The notes beneath the pieces were generated by a model that worked only from the letters and a program-made list of their open reading frames with translations, had not been told where the DNA came from and did no database searches. A DNA stretch of 64,000 nucleotides, taken from the NCBI GenBank assembly GCA_958370785.1, contig CATXKN010000003.1:186001-250000 (forward strand). Reading direction: 5' to 3'. Both the position numbers and the translations under genes were made by a program. Source of the DNA: an uncultured Collinsella sp. (GTDB lineage Bacteria; Actinomycetota; Coriobacteriia; Coriobacteriales; Coriobacteriaceae). Of this stretch, positions 27,565-36,772 are shown in pieces. The stretch's first letter is position 1, and each line of letters opens with the position of its first letter.

Positions 27565-29715
27565 ATGGCATCCAAATACTCCATGAACGACCGTCCCAGC
27601 TGGCCTCGCCGCGCCATCGTTACCGCCGGCGAGCCCTACGGCAACAAGGGCCTTCACTTTGGCCACGTCGGCGGCGTCTTTGTCCCGGCCGACTTCTTCG
27701 CCCGCTTCCTGCGCGACCGCCTGGGCCGCGAGAATGTCATCTTCACCTCGGGAACCGACTGCTACGGATCGCCCATCATGGAGAGCTACCGCAAGCTCAA
27801 GGAGAACGAGGGCTACGACAAGTCCATTAGTGAGTACGTCGAGTCCAATCACTCCCGTCAGGCCGCGACCCTCAACAACTACAACATCAGCTGCGACATC
27901 TACGCCGGCTCGGGCCTTGAGCCGGCGGCCAAGATCCATAATGAGGTGACCGCTGAGATTATCGAGCGTCTGCACGAGCAGGGCACTATCTCCAAGCGCT
28001 CTACCCTGCAGTTCTACGATGCCAAGGCCGGAACGTTCCTCAACGGTCGCCAGGTCATCGGCCGCTGCCCCATCCAAGGTTGCAAATCCGAAAAGGCTTA
28101 TGCCGACGAGTGCGACCTGGGTCACCAGTTTGAGCCCGAGGAACTCATCGCACCCAAGAGCCAGCTCACCGGCGAAGTGCCCGAGCTGTGCCCGGTCGAC
28201 AACCTCTACTTCGACCTGCCGGCCTACCTCGACTTTATGAAGACCTATACCGCCAAGCTCGCCCAGAACCCGCAGGTTCGCTCCGTGGTCTCCAAGACCA
28301 TGGAGGAGTGGCTGCTGCCGGCTCAGCTCTACATCCAGAACAAGTTCCGCGAGGCCTTCGACGCCGTCGAGGACCAGCTGCCCGAGCACACCGTACTGGA
28401 GCCCGAGGGCAACAAGAGCAGCTTTACCGTCACCTTCCCCAGCTGGAAGGAACGCGACGACGCCCACGCGGTGCTCGCCAACGGCGGCGTGCGCTTCCGC
28501 AGCGGCAAGGCGCTCGTGCCCTTCCGTATCACCGGCAACATCGACTGGGGCGTTCCGGTGCCCGAGGTCGACGGCGTGAACGACGTCACCTGCTGGTGCT
28601 GGCCCGAGAGCCTGTGGGCGCCCATCAGCTATACGCGCACCGTGCTCGCGCGCGACGCCCGCGCCGCCGGCGTGACCGAGGGTGTCGCCGCCCAGGATGC
28701 CGCCCTCATGGGCGAGCCCGCCGCCGATTCCACGCAGGTCCCCGCGCCCACCTACCAGCACAGCTCGCTCGACTGGCGCGACTGGTGGTGCTCGGATGAC
28801 GCACAGATCTACCAGTTCATCGGTCAGGACAACATCTACTTCTACTGCATCGCGCAGACCGCCATGTGGGAGGCCCTGGGCTGGGACCTTACTCAGAGCA
28901 CCGTCAGCGCCTGCTACCACCTGCTCTACATGGGCAAAAAGGCAAGCTCGTCCTCGCAGACGCCTCCCCCGCCGGCAGACGACCTGCTCAACCACTACAC
29001 CTGCGAGCAGATGCGCGCGCACTGGCTGTCGCTCGGCCTGTCCGAAAAGCCGGTGAGCTTTAGCCCCAAGGCATACGACACGCGCGTGACCGGCAAGGAC
29101 AAGGACGGCAACGAGGTACGCGCCTGCGACGACAAGCGCGTCATCGATCCGGCCCTTAAGGAGAGCGCCCTTTTGACCGGCGTCTTCAACCGCCTGGCCC
29201 GCAGCTGCTTCTACGGCGTCGCCATCAAGGAGGGCGACGAGAGCCCCTATCGCAACGGTTGCATCCCCGCCGGTGCCGCTTCTGACACCGTGGTCGAAGC
29301 CGCCCAGCAGGCAGCCCTCGCCTTTGAGCAGGCCATGTACAAGTTCGAGACGCACCGAGCGCTCGCCGTGTGCGACGACTACCTGCGCGCCGCCAACAAG
29401 CGCTGGAGCGACGCCTCCAAGGCCGCCAACAAGCTCGAGGGCGAGCCAGCCAACGCCGCCATGACGCAGGCCCTCGTCGACGCCTTTACCGAGCTGCGCG
29501 TAGCGACCGTGCTCATGCACGGCATCGTCCCGGCCGGCTGCGAGCTCATCTGCGAGTACTTCGACGTCGATCCGGTCGCCTTCTTTAGCTGGGACAACAT
29601 CTTTGCCTCCACGGACGAGTTCGTGGAGAGCCTGGGCGAGAAGCCCGGTGAGCACCGCGTGAAGCCGCTGCCCCCGCGCTTCGACTTCTTCAGCAAGCAC
29701 GAGAGCCAGTACTAA
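27565..29715 (+). CDS. Class I aminoacyl-tRNA synthetase-like protein, MetRS family, divergent motifs
   Basis: 716 residues from the ATG behind GAAGGAG. Architecture follows methionyl-tRNA synthetase: HIGH-type motif HFGHVGG (residues 31-37) in a Rossmann core, a knuckle region CPIQGC-CDLGHQFEPEELIAPKSQLTG where one usual zinc Cys is replaced (CDLGH instead of CGxxx), the WGVPVP active-site segment, GQDNIYFYCI, then the KMSKS region, which here reads KKASSSSQTPPPP (458-470). An anticodon-binding helical bundle follows to the C-terminus; there is no EMAP tRNA-binding domain. It could be the cell's MetRS in a divergent actinobacterial form or a paralogue; a canonical metG elsewhere would settle that. 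Confidence 0.75.
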   Translation: MASKYSMNDRPSWPRRAIVTAGEPYGNKGLHFGHVGGVFVPADFFARFLRDRLGRENVIFTSGTDCYGSPIMESYRKLKENEGYDKSISEYVESNHSRQAATLNNYNISCDIYAGSGLEPAAKIHNEVTAEIIERLHEQGTISKRSTLQFYDAKAGTFLNGRQVIGRCPIQGCKSEKAYADECDLGHQFEPEELIAPKSQLTGEVPELCPVDNLYFDLPAYLDFMKTYTAKLAQNPQVRSVVSKTMEEWLLPAQLYIQNKFREAFDAVEDQLPEHTVLEPEGNKSSFTVTFPSWKERDDAHAVLANGGVRFRSGKALVPFRITGNIDWGVPVPEVDGVNDVTCWCWPESLWAPISYTRTVLARDARAAGVTEGVAAQDAALMGEPAADSTQVPAPTYQHSSLDWRDWWCSDDAQIYQFIGQDNIYFYCIAQTAMWEALGWDLTQSTVSACYHLLYMGKKASSSSQTPPPPADDLLNHYTCEQMRAHWLSLGLSEKPVSFSPKAYDTRVTGKDKDGNEVRACDDKRVIDPALKESALLTGVFNRLARSCFYGVAIKEGDESPYRNGCIPAGAASDTVVEAAQQAALAFEQAMYKFETHRALAVCDDYLRAANKRWSDASKAANKLEGEPANAAMTQALVDAFTELRVATVLMHGIVPAGCELICEYFDVDPVAFFSWDNIFASTDEFVESLGEKPGEHRVKPLPPRFDFFSKHESQY

Positions 29716-29755
29716 AACAACACTCGACATGTAATGGAATGGGAAGGAAAGACGG

Positions 29756-30859
29756 ATGTCCAAGCCGCGTCGTCGTAAGCAGAAAAAGCAGGTCAAGGCC
29801 GAGCTCAAGCTTAGGCAGTTTGCTGCTACCGAGCTTTCCGACCCGCTTGCCGCCCAACACTCCGCCGCCGACCTGCCGCGCTTTATGGTCGACACGGTCG
29901 CCGGTGCTTATGCCCCCTCCGATGCCGAGCTCATGATCGAAGGCTTTGGCGCTGCGGCCACACGCCCGGTCACGCTGCGCGCCAACACGCTCAAGGCGAC
30001 TGCCGAAGACATCGCCGCCGCACTCGACGAGGCCGGCATCGCGCACCAAACCGTTACCTGGTACCGGGATGTCTTCATCCTGCCCGAGGCCCAGGTTTCC
30101 GACCTATGGGACCTCGACATCTACCGTGACGGCAAAATCTACTTGCAAAGCCTGTCGTCCATGATGCCGCCGTTGGTCCTGGGCGCTCAGGCCGGCGAGG
30201 ACATCCTGGACATGTGCGCGGCCCCCGGTGGCAAGACGACGCAGATCGCCGCCCTCACCCAGGGCCAGGCACACCTCACGGCCTGCGAGATGAGCAATCC
30301 CCGCGCCGAGAAGCTCGAAGCCAACCTCCACCGCCAAGGCGCAAAAAACGTGCCCGTCATGCGCATCGACGCACGCGAGCTCGACGAGTTCTTCCGCTTT
30401 GACCGCATCCTGCTCGACGCTCCCTGCACCGGCACGGGCACCGTCATCAGCGGCAACGAGAAGAGTCTGCGCGGCCTCACCGAGCAGTTGCTCGGCAAGT
30501 GCGCCCGCTCGCAGCGAGCACTTCTGGACCGCGCCATGGGAGCCCTCAAACCGGGCGGCACGCTCGTCTATTCGACTTGTTCGATCTTGCCGCAGGAAAA
30601 CGAGGACGCCCTGCAAGAGGCCCTCGACAAGCACATGGACTGCGAGCTTATCCCCCTCGACGGCACGCCGAGCGAAAGTGAAACGCGCCGTGCTCAGGAA
30701 GCTGGCGAAGAGCCGCGCGTCGAGTGCAACGCCCTCACCGAGGCCATCGCCGCCGGCCACGTCTCGTCCGTCGCCAACGGAATGCCCGGCACGCTGACCA
30801 TTCCGCCCAGCCGCGACTTTGAGGGCTTCTACATCGCCCTGATCCGAAAACGCAGCTAG
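29756..30859 (+). CDS. RNA m5C methyltransferase (NOL1/NOP2/Sun; RsmB/RsmF-like)
   Basis: 367 residues. SAM-dependent methylation of cytosine-5, probably in 16S rRNA. SAM loop DMCAAPGGKTTQ, motif IV LLDAPCTGTGTV (release Cys), and motif VI VYSTCSILPQENE with the catalytic Cys. A basic N-terminus (SKPRRRKQKKQ) may bind RNA. There is no C-terminal PUA domain, and the protein is shorter than RsmF, so target assignment is open. Begins 40 bp after the MetRS-like gene, same strand, with GGAAGG nearby. Confidence 0.85.
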   Translation: MSKPRRRKQKKQVKAELKLRQFAATELSDPLAAQHSAADLPRFMVDTVAGAYAPSDAELMIEGFGAAATRPVTLRANTLKATAEDIAAALDEAGIAHQTVTWYRDVFILPEAQVSDLWDLDIYRDGKIYLQSLSSMMPPLVLGAQAGEDILDMCAAPGGKTTQIAALTQGQAHLTACEMSNPRAEKLEANLHRQGAKNVPVMRIDARELDEFFRFDRILLDAPCTGTGTVISGNEKSLRGLTEQLLGKCARSQRALLDRAMGALKPGGTLVYSTCSILPQENEDALQEALDKHMDCELIPLDGTPSESETRRAQEAGEEPRVECNALTEAIAAGHVSSVANGMPGTLTIPPSRDFEGFYIALIRKRS

Positions 30860-30883
30860 CGCACGGATTCAAAACTCAACAAA

Positions 30884-31054
30884 CTATCTCTGTGCGCGCT
30901 TGTCCTGCTGGTCACGGTGCTGCTTAAGCGCCTCGCGTTCCTTGCGCTCGGCTCTTTTGCCCTTAATGGCCGTGACCACCAAGTAGATGATCGCGGCGGC
31001 AACGATTGCGCCCACACACAGGCCAATCGAGCCCAACATTGCTGTGAATTCCAT
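30884..31054 (-). CDS. Small single-pass membrane protein
   Basis: 56 residues, ATG behind GAGAGGTGAC. One TM helix (LCVGAIVAAAIIYLVV, residues 12-27), then a highly basic, charged cytoplasmic tail (KGKRAERKEREALKQHRDQQ). The frame is clean and the ribosome site strong. I do not recognise a family. It lies convergent to the RNA methyltransferase gene. Confidence 0.6.
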   Translation of the reverse strand: MEFTAMLGSIGLCVGAIVAAAIIYLVVTAIKGKRAERKEREALKQHRDQQDKRAQR

Positions 31055-31245
31055 ACCGCGTCACCTCTCTTTTAAACGGGACATTCAAGATAGCACCTCA
31101 ATACCCGCCACCACAGCTCCTTCACGTTCGCCGGTCCTTCGGTCTAACGGATGGCGCGGCGGGGAAAAATCAACTCGTCAAACGATTTAGCAAGTACAAC
31201 GCTGTCGGCACCCTGCCAGCCACCATCGCATAGAATCGAGCCCCC

Positions 31246-32337
31246 ATGGATACTCTCAACGATTTGAACGAGCGCGTCGACGCCTTTGTCGGCACCAGCT
31301 CCTTCGAGACGCCTGCCGCGACTAACGACCAAGCCCCCATCGATGTTCCCGCCGAGGTTCACGAGGACATCGTCGCCTCGGTCGACTTCTCCGAGGTTGA
31401 GCTTGCAGACGAATTTACTGAGCCCCAGGTGGCCGTAACTCCCAACGGCCTTTTGCCCATGGAGCCGCTGCCCATCGACGGGCGTCTGCGCAAGGCAGCC
31501 CTCCGTATGCCCGATGAGATCGAGGAGGCCAGCGGCTTTACGCTCTTTGGCCGCCGCATCAAATCGCTCATCTACACCACCGACGTGGCGGTCATCCGCA
31601 ACTCCAATGCCGACGCCGTGTTTGCCGTCTACCCCTTCACGCCGCAGCCCGCCATTACGCAGGCGCTGTTGACCGTCGCCGAGTGCCCGGTCTTTGTAGG
31701 CGTGGGCGGCGGAACTACGACCGGCAAGCGCTCCGTACAGATGGCAGCCGTCTCCGAGATGCAGGGCGCGGCGGGCTGCGTGGTCAACTCCCCCGCTACC
31801 GCCGAGATGGTCGAGCACATCACCAACATCGCCGATATCCCCGTCATCGCCACGGTCGTTCGCTGCGACGATGATGCGCATGCCAAAGTGCGCGCCGGAG
31901 CCAAGATCCTCAACATCGCGGCCGGCAAGAACACGCCCCAGGTCCTGCGTGAACTGCGCGAGCACTATCCCAACTTGCCGCTCATCGCACCGGGCGGCAA
32001 GACGCCCGAGAGCATCCGTGAGACCATCGCCGCCGGCGCCAACGCCATCATCTGGACGCCGCCTTCGGCCCAGCAGCTGCAGACCGACATGATGCAGCGC
32101 TACCGCAAGATGAAAGAAGACGCCACGCCCGTCATCTCGCGCGACGATGTGCCCATTATCGACCAGGTCGCCGCCGCCGAGGTCAGCCAGGTCGAGAACA
32201 TGAATCCCGACGTGCCGATTCCCGACGAAGTCATCGAACGCGTCGCTTCGATCCACGATCATATCGAGGAGCGTCGCGCCAACCGCGGACTCAAGCCCTC
32301 GCTGCACGGTTTCTTCTTCCGCGGAAAGAAACGCTAG
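31246..32337 (+). CDS. Beta/alpha-barrel protein, annotated in relatives as hydrolase
   Basis: 363 residues. Residues 1-85 are an acidic, low-complexity extension. Residues about 95-285 show a TIM-barrel pattern: VAVIRNSNADAVFAVYP, VFVGVGGGTTTGKRSVQMA (phosphate-loop-like Gly cluster), GAAGCVVNSPAT, DIPVIATVV, GAKILNIAAGKNT, and PLIAPGGKTPESIRETIAAGANAIIWTPP. The last two resemble phosphate-binding loops of indole-glycerol-phosphate synthase or KDPG aldolase type barrels. Function is unknown. The C-terminal tail is helical and ends in basic FRGKKR. Confidence 0.65.
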   Translation: MDTLNDLNERVDAFVGTSSFETPAATNDQAPIDVPAEVHEDIVASVDFSEVELADEFTEPQVAVTPNGLLPMEPLPIDGRLRKAALRMPDEIEEASGFTLFGRRIKSLIYTTDVAVIRNSNADAVFAVYPFTPQPAITQALLTVAECPVFVGVGGGTTTGKRSVQMAAVSEMQGAAGCVVNSPATAEMVEHITNIADIPVIATVVRCDDDAHAKVRAGAKILNIAAGKNTPQVLRELREHYPNLPLIAPGGKTPESIRETIAAGANAIIWTPPSAQQLQTDMMQRYRKMKEDATPVISRDDVPIIDQVAAAEVSQVENMNPDVPIPDEVIERVASIHDHIEERRANRGLKPSLHGFFFRGKKR

Positions 32338-32348
32338 CTGCAACAGCA

Positions 32349-32384
32349 AGGCCCGTCCCGCAAACAACGGGACGGGCCTTTTTC
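32349..32384 (+). terminator. Rho-independent terminator
   Basis: AGGCCCGTCCCG and its complement with a 7-nt loop, then TTTTT. It ends the barrel-protein transcript between convergent genes. Confidence 0.9.
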
Positions 32385-32419
32385 GCTTGAGCAATCATGC
32401 AGCGACGTGATGGGCCAAG

Positions 32420-33310
32420 TTAATCCACGCGCTTGTCGCCCATAAAGAAGAGCGCCACCGTACCAGGTCCGGTGTGCGAACCGATCAGAGCACCGATGCT
32501 ATTGATTTCAATCTTGCCTTTGAGCTGCGGAACCTGTTCCTCAATCAGCGCCGCAACGGCCTCGGCATCCTCGCGGCACGCCGAATGGGACAAGATGCAC
32601 TTACCCGAATAATCCACACCATCCTGCACGTGTGCCATCATGGTCTTGGCCATCTCGGATATCGCGCGTTTCTTGGTGCGGATCTTCTCACGTGGCGACA
32701 GCCCACCTTCGCAATCTACCGTCATAAGTGGGCAAATCTTAAGCGCCGTGCCGATGATCGCGCTCGCGGCCGAAATGCGACCGCCACGCAGGTAGCTCGA
32801 CAGATCGGTCGAGAAGAACCAGTGGTGCAGGTTGAGTTTATGCTCCTCAATCCAAGCGGCCGTCTCGTCGAGTGAAGCCCCGCTATCGCGCACGTCGGCA
32901 GCATATTCCAGCAACAGGCCAAAGCCCGAAGACGCCCCCAGCGAATCGATGACGCGCACCTTGCCGCCCTGGGGATAGCGATCCGCGAGCATCTGCGCCG
33001 CAACGCAGGCCGATCCATACGTGCCCGAAATACCCGACGACAACGTAAGGTGCAGCACGTCTTTACCCTCGGCAACAAACGGCTCCCAAAACTTCTCGTA
33101 CTCACCCACGCTCACCTGAGACGTCTTGGGCATGGCACCCGCGGCAATCTGAGCAAAAAACTCATCCGGCGTAATCGACTGATACAGATCGTCCGTATGG
33201 ACAACACCATCAATCTCGTAATGAAAACACACGACAGGGATATTGCGCGACGCAAAGAACTCACGGGTTCGATCGGCGGCGGATTCACAGGTCAGGACAA
33301 AATCACTCAT
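32420..33310 (-). CDS. DegV family fatty-acid-binding protein, second copy
   Basis: 296 residues. N-terminus MSDFVLTCESAADRT; PKTSQVSVGEYEKFW is the lipid-head-group loop; LTLSSGISGTYGSA, YLRGGRISAASA and the terminal GSHTGPGTVALFF are all standard DegV blocks. It likely binds a different acyl chain from the 17531 protein. A perfect 9-bp inverted repeat lies about 55 bp upstream of its start. Confidence 0.9.
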   Translation of the reverse strand: MSDFVLTCESAADRTREFFASRNIPVVCFHYEIDGVVHTDDLYQSITPDEFFAQIAAGAMPKTSQVSVGEYEKFWEPFVAEGKDVLHLTLSSGISGTYGSACVAAQMLADRYPQGGKVRVIDSLGASSGFGLLLEYAADVRDSGASLDETAAWIEEHKLNLHHWFFSTDLSSYLRGGRISAASAIIGTALKICPLMTVDCEGGLSPREKIRTKKRAISEMAKTMMAHVQDGVDYSGKCILSHSACREDAEAVAALIEEQVPQLKGKIEINSIGALIGSHTGPGTVALFFMGDKRVD

Positions 33311-33364
33311 ATGAGGCTCCTTAAGTATTGCTGTGCAAATTATCGCACAGCAAGCCTAAATACG

Positions 33365-33404
33365 ATACAAATGTCCACTATTTACCAATACGAACCATTT
33401 GTAT
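33365..33404 (-). promoter_or_regulatory. Inverted repeat ATACAAATG / CATTTGTAT upstream of the DegV gene
   Basis: Perfect 9-bp arms (33365-33373 and 33396-33404) with a 22-bp spacer, placing both on one DNA face. Possible operator in the AT-rich DegV promoter region. Confidence 0.4.
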
Positions 33405-33500
33405 TGAATATCTTTATCATGAACATCCCCATCCCCGCCATGGGCCAGCATGGGCAAAATCACGCCCTTCGTCTCCACTTAACCGACACATCAACCTCAA

Positions 33501-33514
33501 CTAAATCGATTTAG
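33501..33514 (+). promoter_or_regulatory. LacI-family-like operator upstream of fbp
   Basis: CTAAATCGATTTAG is a perfect 14-bp palindrome with the central CG typical of LacI/FruR sites. A half match (GCTAAATCGA) recurs at about 33547. Confidence 0.45.
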
Positions 33515-33572
33515 CAAACCGTTCAGCTAACAATTCAGCCGCCGGCGCTAAATCGAAACAAAGCCGGCGCAT

Positions 33573-33602
33573 ACTGATAAACGTTTGACGATGTTTATCA
33601 GT
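33573..33602 (+). promoter_or_regulatory. Palindromic candidate operator directly upstream of fbp
   Basis: Perfect 10-bp arms ACTGATAAAC / GTTTATCAGT with a 10-bp spacer, ending 27 bp before the fbp start codon. The spacing suits a repressor near the transcription start or a small 5'-UTR hairpin. Confidence 0.5.
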
Positions 33603-33629
33603 TTTACCAACCATATTGGAAGGTGTTTC

Positions 33630-35546
33630 ATGGTCGCATTCGATCGCAATCCGCAAGACTTTAAGTATCTGCGTCTGCTGTCGAGACAATTTCCCACCGA
33701 GCAATCCGCGTTTACCGAGATCATCAATCTCTCGGCCATTCTCAACCTGCCCAAAGGCACCGAGCATTTTATGAGCGACGTGCACGGCGAGTACGAAGCC
33801 TTTATGCACATCCTCAACAACTGCTCGGGCGTCGTGCGCGAACATGTCGACGAGATCTTTGGTGACACGCTCACCTTTGACGAAAAGGGCGAGCTGTGCA
33901 CGCTTATCTACTACCCGCGCGAGAAGATCGAGCTGGTCCGCAGCCGGCGCGAGGACTCGCCCACCTGGTACAAGACCATGCTCGACCAGCTCATTGTGGT
34001 CGCCCGCTCGCTTTCGAGCCGCTATACCCGCTCCAAGGTGCGTAAGGCCATCCCGCGCGATTACGCCTACATCATCGACGAGTTGCTGCACACGCATCCA
34101 GACGAGAACAACTATCGCGTGCGTTATCACGAGCGCATTATCGAATCCATCTTGGAGACCGCCAGCGCCGACGACTTTATCGAGTCGCTCGCCTCGCTCA
34201 TCAAGCGCCTCGCCGTCGACCACCTGCACTTGGTGGGCGACATCTTCGACCGCGGCGGCGGTGCGGCCAAGATTATGGACCGCCTGCTCACCTACCATTC
34301 GCTCGACATTCAGTGGGGCAACCACGACCTGCTGTGGATGGGCGCCGCCGCCGGCGAGCCCGCCTGCATCGCCACGGTGCTGCGCAACAACCTGCGCTAC
34401 GACAATTACGAGATCCTTGAGAACGACTACGGCATCTCGCTGCGCGAGCTTGTCGCCTTTGCCGATGCCACCTATACCGCCGGTGAGCCCATCAGCCCGC
34501 TGATTAAAGCCATCAACGTCCTGCTCTTTAAGCTCGAGGGCCAGATTATCCAGCGCCACCCCGAGTTCGACATGACCGACCGCCTGCTGCTCGACAAGAT
34601 CGATCACGACGCCGGCACAGTCACGCTTGCCGACGGCAGCGTGTGGCCGCTCACGACCAACGACTTCCCCACCGTCGACCCGACGGACCCCTACATGCTC
34701 ACGCCCCAGGAGCAACACATCATCGACAAGCTCGTGTCCGAGTTTGTCACCGCCGACCACCTGCATCGCCATATCGATTTCCTCTACACCCACGGCTCGA
34801 TGTACAAGGTCACCAACGGCAATCTGCTGTTCCATGGCTGCGTGCCGCTCAACGAGGATGGTACCTTTAGCAGCATGAACTGCCTGGGCACCTGGCACGC
34901 AGGCCGCGATTATCTCGATTTTTGCGACCATATCGCCCGCCGCGCCTGGCGCGTGGGCGACCGCGACGCCCTCGACTGGATGTGGTACCTGTGGATCGGC
35001 TTTAACTCACCCGCCAGCGGGCGCCTGGTGCGTACCTTTGAACGCGCTTATATCGCCGATAAGAGCACCTGGGTCGAGCCGATGGACCCGTACTTTACGC
35101 TTACCAAGTCGCCCTCGGTCTGCGACGACATCATGCGCGAGTTCGGCGTTGCCCCCATGGCATGTTCGCCGACCGGCCACATCATCAACGGTCATACGCC
35201 CGTCAAGACGACCAAAGGCGAGCAGCCCATCCGAGCCGACGGCAAGCTACTGGTCATCGATGGCGGCTTCTGCCGCGCCTACCATCCCAAGACGGGCATC
35301 GCCGGCTACACGCTTATCTCGAGCTCACGCGGCTGTCGCCTTAAGTCGCACCGGGCCTTTACAACGGTTGCCGAAGCGCTCACGCGCAACGTGGACATCG
35401 AGAGCGAGACCAACCGTTTTGACCAGGCCGACCGTCGCCGCATGGTGAGCGACACCGATACCGGTGCCAAGATCCGCAGCCAGATCCAGGACCTACGCCA
35501 ACTGCTCGATGCATATAGAAACGGTGCTATCGAGGAGCGCGCCTAG
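33630..35546 (+). CDS. fbp: Class III fructose-1,6-bisphosphatase
   Basis: 638 residues from the ATG behind GGAAGG. The gluconeogenic enzyme of the FBPase_2 type found in Firmicutes and coriobacteria, unrelated to classes I and II. The calcineurin-like metal site is visible: FMSDVHGEYEAF, LVGDIFDRGGGA, WGNHDLLWMG, and FHGCVP, with a late NGHTPVKTTKGEQP. Full family length. Upstream palindromes suggest transcriptional control by carbon supply. It is followed 78 bp later by a GtrA gene. Confidence 0.93.
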   Translation: MVAFDRNPQDFKYLRLLSRQFPTEQSAFTEIINLSAILNLPKGTEHFMSDVHGEYEAFMHILNNCSGVVREHVDEIFGDTLTFDEKGELCTLIYYPREKIELVRSRREDSPTWYKTMLDQLIVVARSLSSRYTRSKVRKAIPRDYAYIIDELLHTHPDENNYRVRYHERIIESILETASADDFIESLASLIKRLAVDHLHLVGDIFDRGGGAAKIMDRLLTYHSLDIQWGNHDLLWMGAAAGEPACIATVLRNNLRYDNYEILENDYGISLRELVAFADATYTAGEPISPLIKAINVLLFKLEGQIIQRHPEFDMTDRLLLDKIDHDAGTVTLADGSVWPLTTNDFPTVDPTDPYMLTPQEQHIIDKLVSEFVTADHLHRHIDFLYTHGSMYKVTNGNLLFHGCVPLNEDGTFSSMNCLGTWHAGRDYLDFCDHIARRAWRVGDRDALDWMWYLWIGFNSPASGRLVRTFERAYIADKSTWVEPMDPYFTLTKSPSVCDDIMREFGVAPMACSPTGHIINGHTPVKTTKGEQPIRADGKLLVIDGGFCRAYHPKTGIAGYTLISSSRGCRLKSHRAFTTVAEALTRNVDIESETNRFDQADRRRMVSDTDTGAKIRSQIQDLRQLLDAYRNGAIEERA

Positions 35547-35624
35547 CCCCGCCTGCGGGGATTGGCTAAACTTGCTGAGTTCGTCATCCCCGCGGCGCTC
35601 CGGCGCCACCCTAAGGCAGGTACC

Positions 35625-36020
35625 ATGCAAAAGCTCCTTGCGCAGATCATGAAGTTTGGCGTCGTCGGCGTCGTCGCCACGGTCATCGACTTTGGCATCA
35701 TGAATCTGCTCCACTACGGTCTGGGCCTTAACATCCTGATCGCCAATACCAGCGGCTTTATCGTCTCGCTCATCTTTAACTACGTCGCGAGCATGAAGTA
35801 CGTGTTTGCGCACAAGGAGGGCATGAGCCGCCGCCGCGAGTTCATTATCTTTGTCGTGCTGTCCGTGATCGGCCTGGCGCTCAACGACGGTATCGTGCTG
35901 GCGCTCAACGCCGGCCTGGGGCTCGAGGCCAATATCGCCAAGATTTGCGCCACCGCGCTTGTTATGGTCTACAACTTTGTGACCCGAAAGATCTTCCTGG
36001 AGGGCGAGGAGACCAAGTAG
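35625..36020 (+). CDS. GtrA-like membrane protein 1
   Basis: 131 residues with four TM helices. GtrA family: FGVVGVVATVIDFGIMN (TM1), NTSGFIVSLIFNYVASMKYVF (TM2 with the NYxxSxKYVF motif), then basic AHKEGMSRRREF, and a final TRKIFLEG. The family assists transfer of lipid-linked sugars across the membrane. ATG behind AAGGCAGG. Clearly paralogous to the next gene. Confidence 0.88.
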   Translation: MQKLLAQIMKFGVVGVVATVIDFGIMNLLHYGLGLNILIANTSGFIVSLIFNYVASMKYVFAHKEGMSRRREFIIFVVLSVIGLALNDGIVLALNAGLGLEANIAKICATALVMVYNFVTRKIFLEGEETK

Positions 36021-36239
36021 CTCGGCCTCCTCGTTGCACTACGGGGCCCACGGACGACGTGCGTCGAGCGCTGCGTTGTTCGTGGGCCTTGCTCGTTTAC
36101 GGAAGGATTTACAACGTTTGCGGATTGTCTCTTGCAAATTTGGCGAGTTCATATAGTTCTTGCCAAAGACCTTACGTTTCCCTTGCAAAAGCTCTAAAGT
36201 ATCCTCTGCTCGATTCATCAACGCATTGGATGTGATTAC

Positions 36240-36647
36240 GTGCGCAAGGCACTGGCACAACCTCATACTAAGCAATTCCTCAAGTTCGCTGTCGTGGGCC
36301 TTATCTCCTTTGGCATCGACTGGGGCATGCTCATTGCGCTCGTCGAGCTGTTCCATCTCGACTTTTTGATGAGCACCACGATCTCGTTTATCACGTCCGT
36401 CGTGGTCAACTACTGGCTCAGCATGAAGTACGTGTTCGACCACCGCGAGGGCATGAGCCGCAAGCGCGAGTTCACGATCTTCACCATCCTGTCGGTGATT
36501 GGCCTGGGTCTCAACGACCTGTACATGTTTGTGGGCGTCACGTTTTTGAGCATCGGCTACCAGGCCATGAAGGCCATCGCCACGTTCCTGGTCACCTGGT
36601 ACAACTACTTTAGCCGCCGCTTCTTCCTCGAGGGCGCGCAGTCGTAG
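36240..36647 (+). CDS. GtrA-like membrane protein 2
   Basis: 135 residues from a GTG start. Same four-helix layout as the previous protein, with matching NYWLSMKYVFDHREGMSRKREFTIF and a terminal RRFFLEG. The close spacing and similarity indicate tandem duplication. In many bacteria GtrA pairs act with a glycosyltransferase; none is adjacent here. Confidence 0.87.
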   Translation: MRKALAQPHTKQFLKFAVVGLISFGIDWGMLIALVELFHLDFLMSTTISFITSVVVNYWLSMKYVFDHREGMSRKREFTIFTILSVIGLGLNDLYMFVGVTFLSIGYQAMKAIATFLVTWYNYFSRRFFLEGAQS

Positions 36648-36674
36648 ACGGCCCAACATAACCCCGCTTCGCAG

Positions 36675-36706
36675 CCGGTTGGAATTCACGTTCCAACCGG
36701 TTTTTT
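36675..36706 (+). terminator. Terminator after the GtrA genes
   Basis: CCGGTTGGAA/TTCCAACCGG stem with a 6-nt loop, then TTTTTT. Confidence 0.92.
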
Positions 36707-36772
36707 GTTTGCAGAGCCTGCCGAGGAAGGCGCACAAGGCGAGAAACGGCGTCCCATTCGCATAAAAACGGG

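Noticed and set aside
27439..29895. 818-codon open frame on the minus strand
   Set aside because: Lies antisense to the MetRS-like gene, has no family features or ribosome site, and is explained by high GC content.
33501..34931. 476-codon minus-strand frame
   Set aside because: Antisense shadow of fbp with its good motifs on the other strand.
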